Part shown: one piece after another, positions 4,573 to 5,775 of the stretch
Numbering within the stretch: position 1 is the first letter of the stretch
Layout of the letters: every line of letters begins with the position of its first letter
NCBI GenBank assembly: GCA_902783235.1
Contig: CACZQG010000102.1
Span: 1 to 5,775, forward strand
DNA: 5,775 nucleotides
Origin: an uncultured Ruminococcus sp.
GTDB taxonomy: Bacteria; Bacillota; Clostridia; Oscillospirales; Ruminococcaceae
Direction of reading: 5' to 3'
Program-made: the position numbers and the translations under genes
The notes under the pieces: generated by a model
Databases searched by the model: none
The model's input: the letters and a program-made list of their open reading frames with translations, nothing else
What the model was told of the DNA's origin: nothing

Positions 4573-5775
4573 ATGAAAAAGAAGATACTATATACAGCCT
4601 ACGCCCTGCTGTTTCTGATAATATGTGCTGTACCTGCTGCATTAATGCCCTTTGTAAAGGCTGAGGACACCAAAGAAAACCGCAAGCTGTCGCAGTTTCC
4701 CGAAATAAAAAAAGAGGACGGCAGTCTCAATACGGACTGGGCAAAGGAATTTGACACTTACTTTTCCGAGCATTTCGGTTTCAGAAGCGACTTGGTAAAT
4801 GCTCATAATACTATGCTGGATGCCGTGTTCGGCAGCTCAGGCGAGGAGGATGTTATAATCGGCAGGGACGGCTGGCTTTATTATTCCTATACGGCAGATG
4901 ACTATATGGGAACCAACAGAATGTCAGACTGGGAAATAGAGGATATAGCTCATACATTAAAAATGATGCAGGACTACACCGAAAAAAACGGCAGTAAGCT
5001 GATATTTGCCGGTGTTCCCAATAAGAATACTATCTATCCGGAATATATGCCTTATAATTACCTGCAGGCTGCTGATAAGTCAGACCTTGAACGGCTGGAG
5101 GAAGTACTTGAAAGAGAGGGCGTAAATTACTGCTCACTAAATAATATTCTCAAAACACAAAAAACCGACTCTCCTGATACTCTGCTCTACCATAAGGAGG
5201 ACACTCACTGGAATAACTACGGTGCATATACAGCATACAGAGCTTTGTTTGATACAGTAGGAATGAGTAAAATAGACCTTGAGATATCAGGCAGCTCGGA
5301 CACATGGGAGGGCGACCTGAGAAAGATGCTGTTCCCCGATTCTGACAAGAAGGATCAGCAGATCGACTACGACTTCACCCCCACCTACAACTATGTGGGA
5401 CGATTCAGAGGGCTGGACGATATCATGATACGAACAGCAGGAAACGGAAACGGAAGCATTCTCATGTTCCGTGACAGCTTCGGTGAGGCAATACTCCCCT
5501 TCATTGCGGAAAGCTGTGAGACCGCTATGTTTTCACGAGCTGTTCCATATAAGCTCGACACGCTTGAACAGGAGCATTTTGACACTGTGATAGTCGAGAT
5601 AGTGGAAAGAAATCTTAAAAATCTCCGCAAAAAAGCACCTGAAATGCCCTCGCCCGAATGCGGTGAGCTGAATGCCGTGGAAATATCATCAGATATAGTC
5701 TCGGGCTTTAACTGCACTGAGGATCAGGGCATGATAAAAGTGTTCGGCAGCTTTGGAAAAGATACAGCACCCGAA
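4573..5775 (+). CDS. AlgJ/AlgX-like DHHW-family protein, probable O-acetyltransferase partner (3' end outside window)
   Basis: The frame is open for 401 codons to the window edge with no stop. AGGAGGG at 4562-4568, overlapping the MBOAT stop codon, is a strong ribosome site only 4 nt before ATG 4573. Residues 5-27 form an N-terminal signal anchor, so the rest faces outside. Motifs of the AlgJ/AlgX SGNH-like family: GRDGWLYY at 97-104, GVPNKNTIYPE at 147-157, Asp210-Thr-His212-Trp213 (the DHHW motif, second residue Thr here) and Arg-Asp-Ser302-Phe-Gly, giving a plausible Ser/His/Asp triad. In AlgX and relatives these residues carry out acetyl transfer to polysaccharide. With the adjacent MBOAT it would form the export-and-transfer pair for O-acetylation. 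The region after about residue 350 is less conserved and its end is not seen. Confidence 0.9.
   Translation, partial: MKKKILYTAYALLFLIICAVPAALMPFVKAEDTKENRKLSQFPEIKKEDGSLNTDWAKEFDTYFSEHFGFRSDLVNAHNTMLDAVFGSSGEEDVIIGRDGWLYYSYTADDYMGTNRMSDWEIEDIAHTLKMMQDYTEKNGSKLIFAGVPNKNTIYPEYMPYNYLQAADKSDLERLEEVLEREGVNYCSLNNILKTQKTDSPDTLLYHKEDTHWNNYGAYTAYRALFDTVGMSKIDLEISGSSDTWEGDLRKMLFPDSDKKDQQIDYDFTPTYNYVGRFRGLDDIMIRTAGNGNGSILMFRDSFGEAILPFIAESCETAMFSRAVPYKLDTLEQEHFDTVIVEIVERNLKNLRKKAPEMPSPECGELNAVEISSDIVSGFNCTEDQGMIKVFGSFGKDTAPE

Noticed and set aside
5391..5717. 108-residue minus-strand reading frame
   Set aside because: It is antisense to the DHHW-family gene, whose RDSFG motif and continuous frame account for the region; the composition is Ser/Arg-rich with no recognisable domain.
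3157..5775. DltB/DltD pair for D-alanylation of teichoic acid
   Set aside because: No DltA or DltC gene is adjacent, and the second protein has GRDGWLYY and DTHW motifs of the AlgJ/AlgX type rather than DltD features.

Overview
The window reads as one strand (+) of a Gram-positive gut or rumen Firmicute. A Ruminococcus-type bacterium (R. flavefaciens or R. albus group) is the best guess. The grounds are the cell-wall-binding repeats of the GWQ-x-idGkkYYF type, Lys-rich lipoprotein signal peptides with Cys-Gly after the lipobox, strong GGAGG ribosome sites, and an MBOAT plus DHHW acetylation pair. This is recognition by style, not a database match.

Layout. Positions 2-1063 are the 3' part of a gene for a surface protein with tandem 20-residue cell-wall-binding repeats (60-nt period) followed by a transglutaminase-like domain with a visible Cys/His/Asp triad. 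A 107-nt gap (1064-1170) holds two possible hairpins, and a candidate promoter overlaps the end of the first gene. Positions 1171-2404 hold a diverged paralogue with the same repeat plus transglutaminase-like plan, but with a lipoprotein signal peptide. Its reading frame is broken: frame 1 stops at 1306-1308, and the rest continues in the +1 frame from a run of six T at 1297-1302. Positions 2404-3141 encode a second lipoprotein, overlapping the previous stop by one base (TAATG). It has a Thr/Ala linker, a Lys-Glu charged tract and a C-terminal domain resembling a BamE/SmpA-type fold. Positions 3157-4563 encode a complete MBOAT O-acyltransferase. Positions 4573 to the window end encode most of an AlgJ/AlgX-like DHHW-family protein with visible Asp-His and Ser motifs, truncated by the window edge.

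How it fits together. The four genes from 1171 onward are tightly packed (1-nt overlap, then 15-nt and 9-nt gaps), each with its own ribosome site, so they look like one operon. MBOAT plus AlgJ-like proteins are the standard pair for moving acyl groups, usually acetyl, across the membrane onto an extracellular or wall polysaccharide. The upstream genes supply wall-binding transglutaminase-like proteins and a membrane-anchored lipoprotein. A reasonable inference is an envelope-modification cassette that couples polysaccharide O-acetylation with protein crosslinking or processing at the cell surface. The most notable point is the frame break at a TTT TTT CGA TGA site. It may be a simple indel, a sequencing error, or a true +1 frameshift site.
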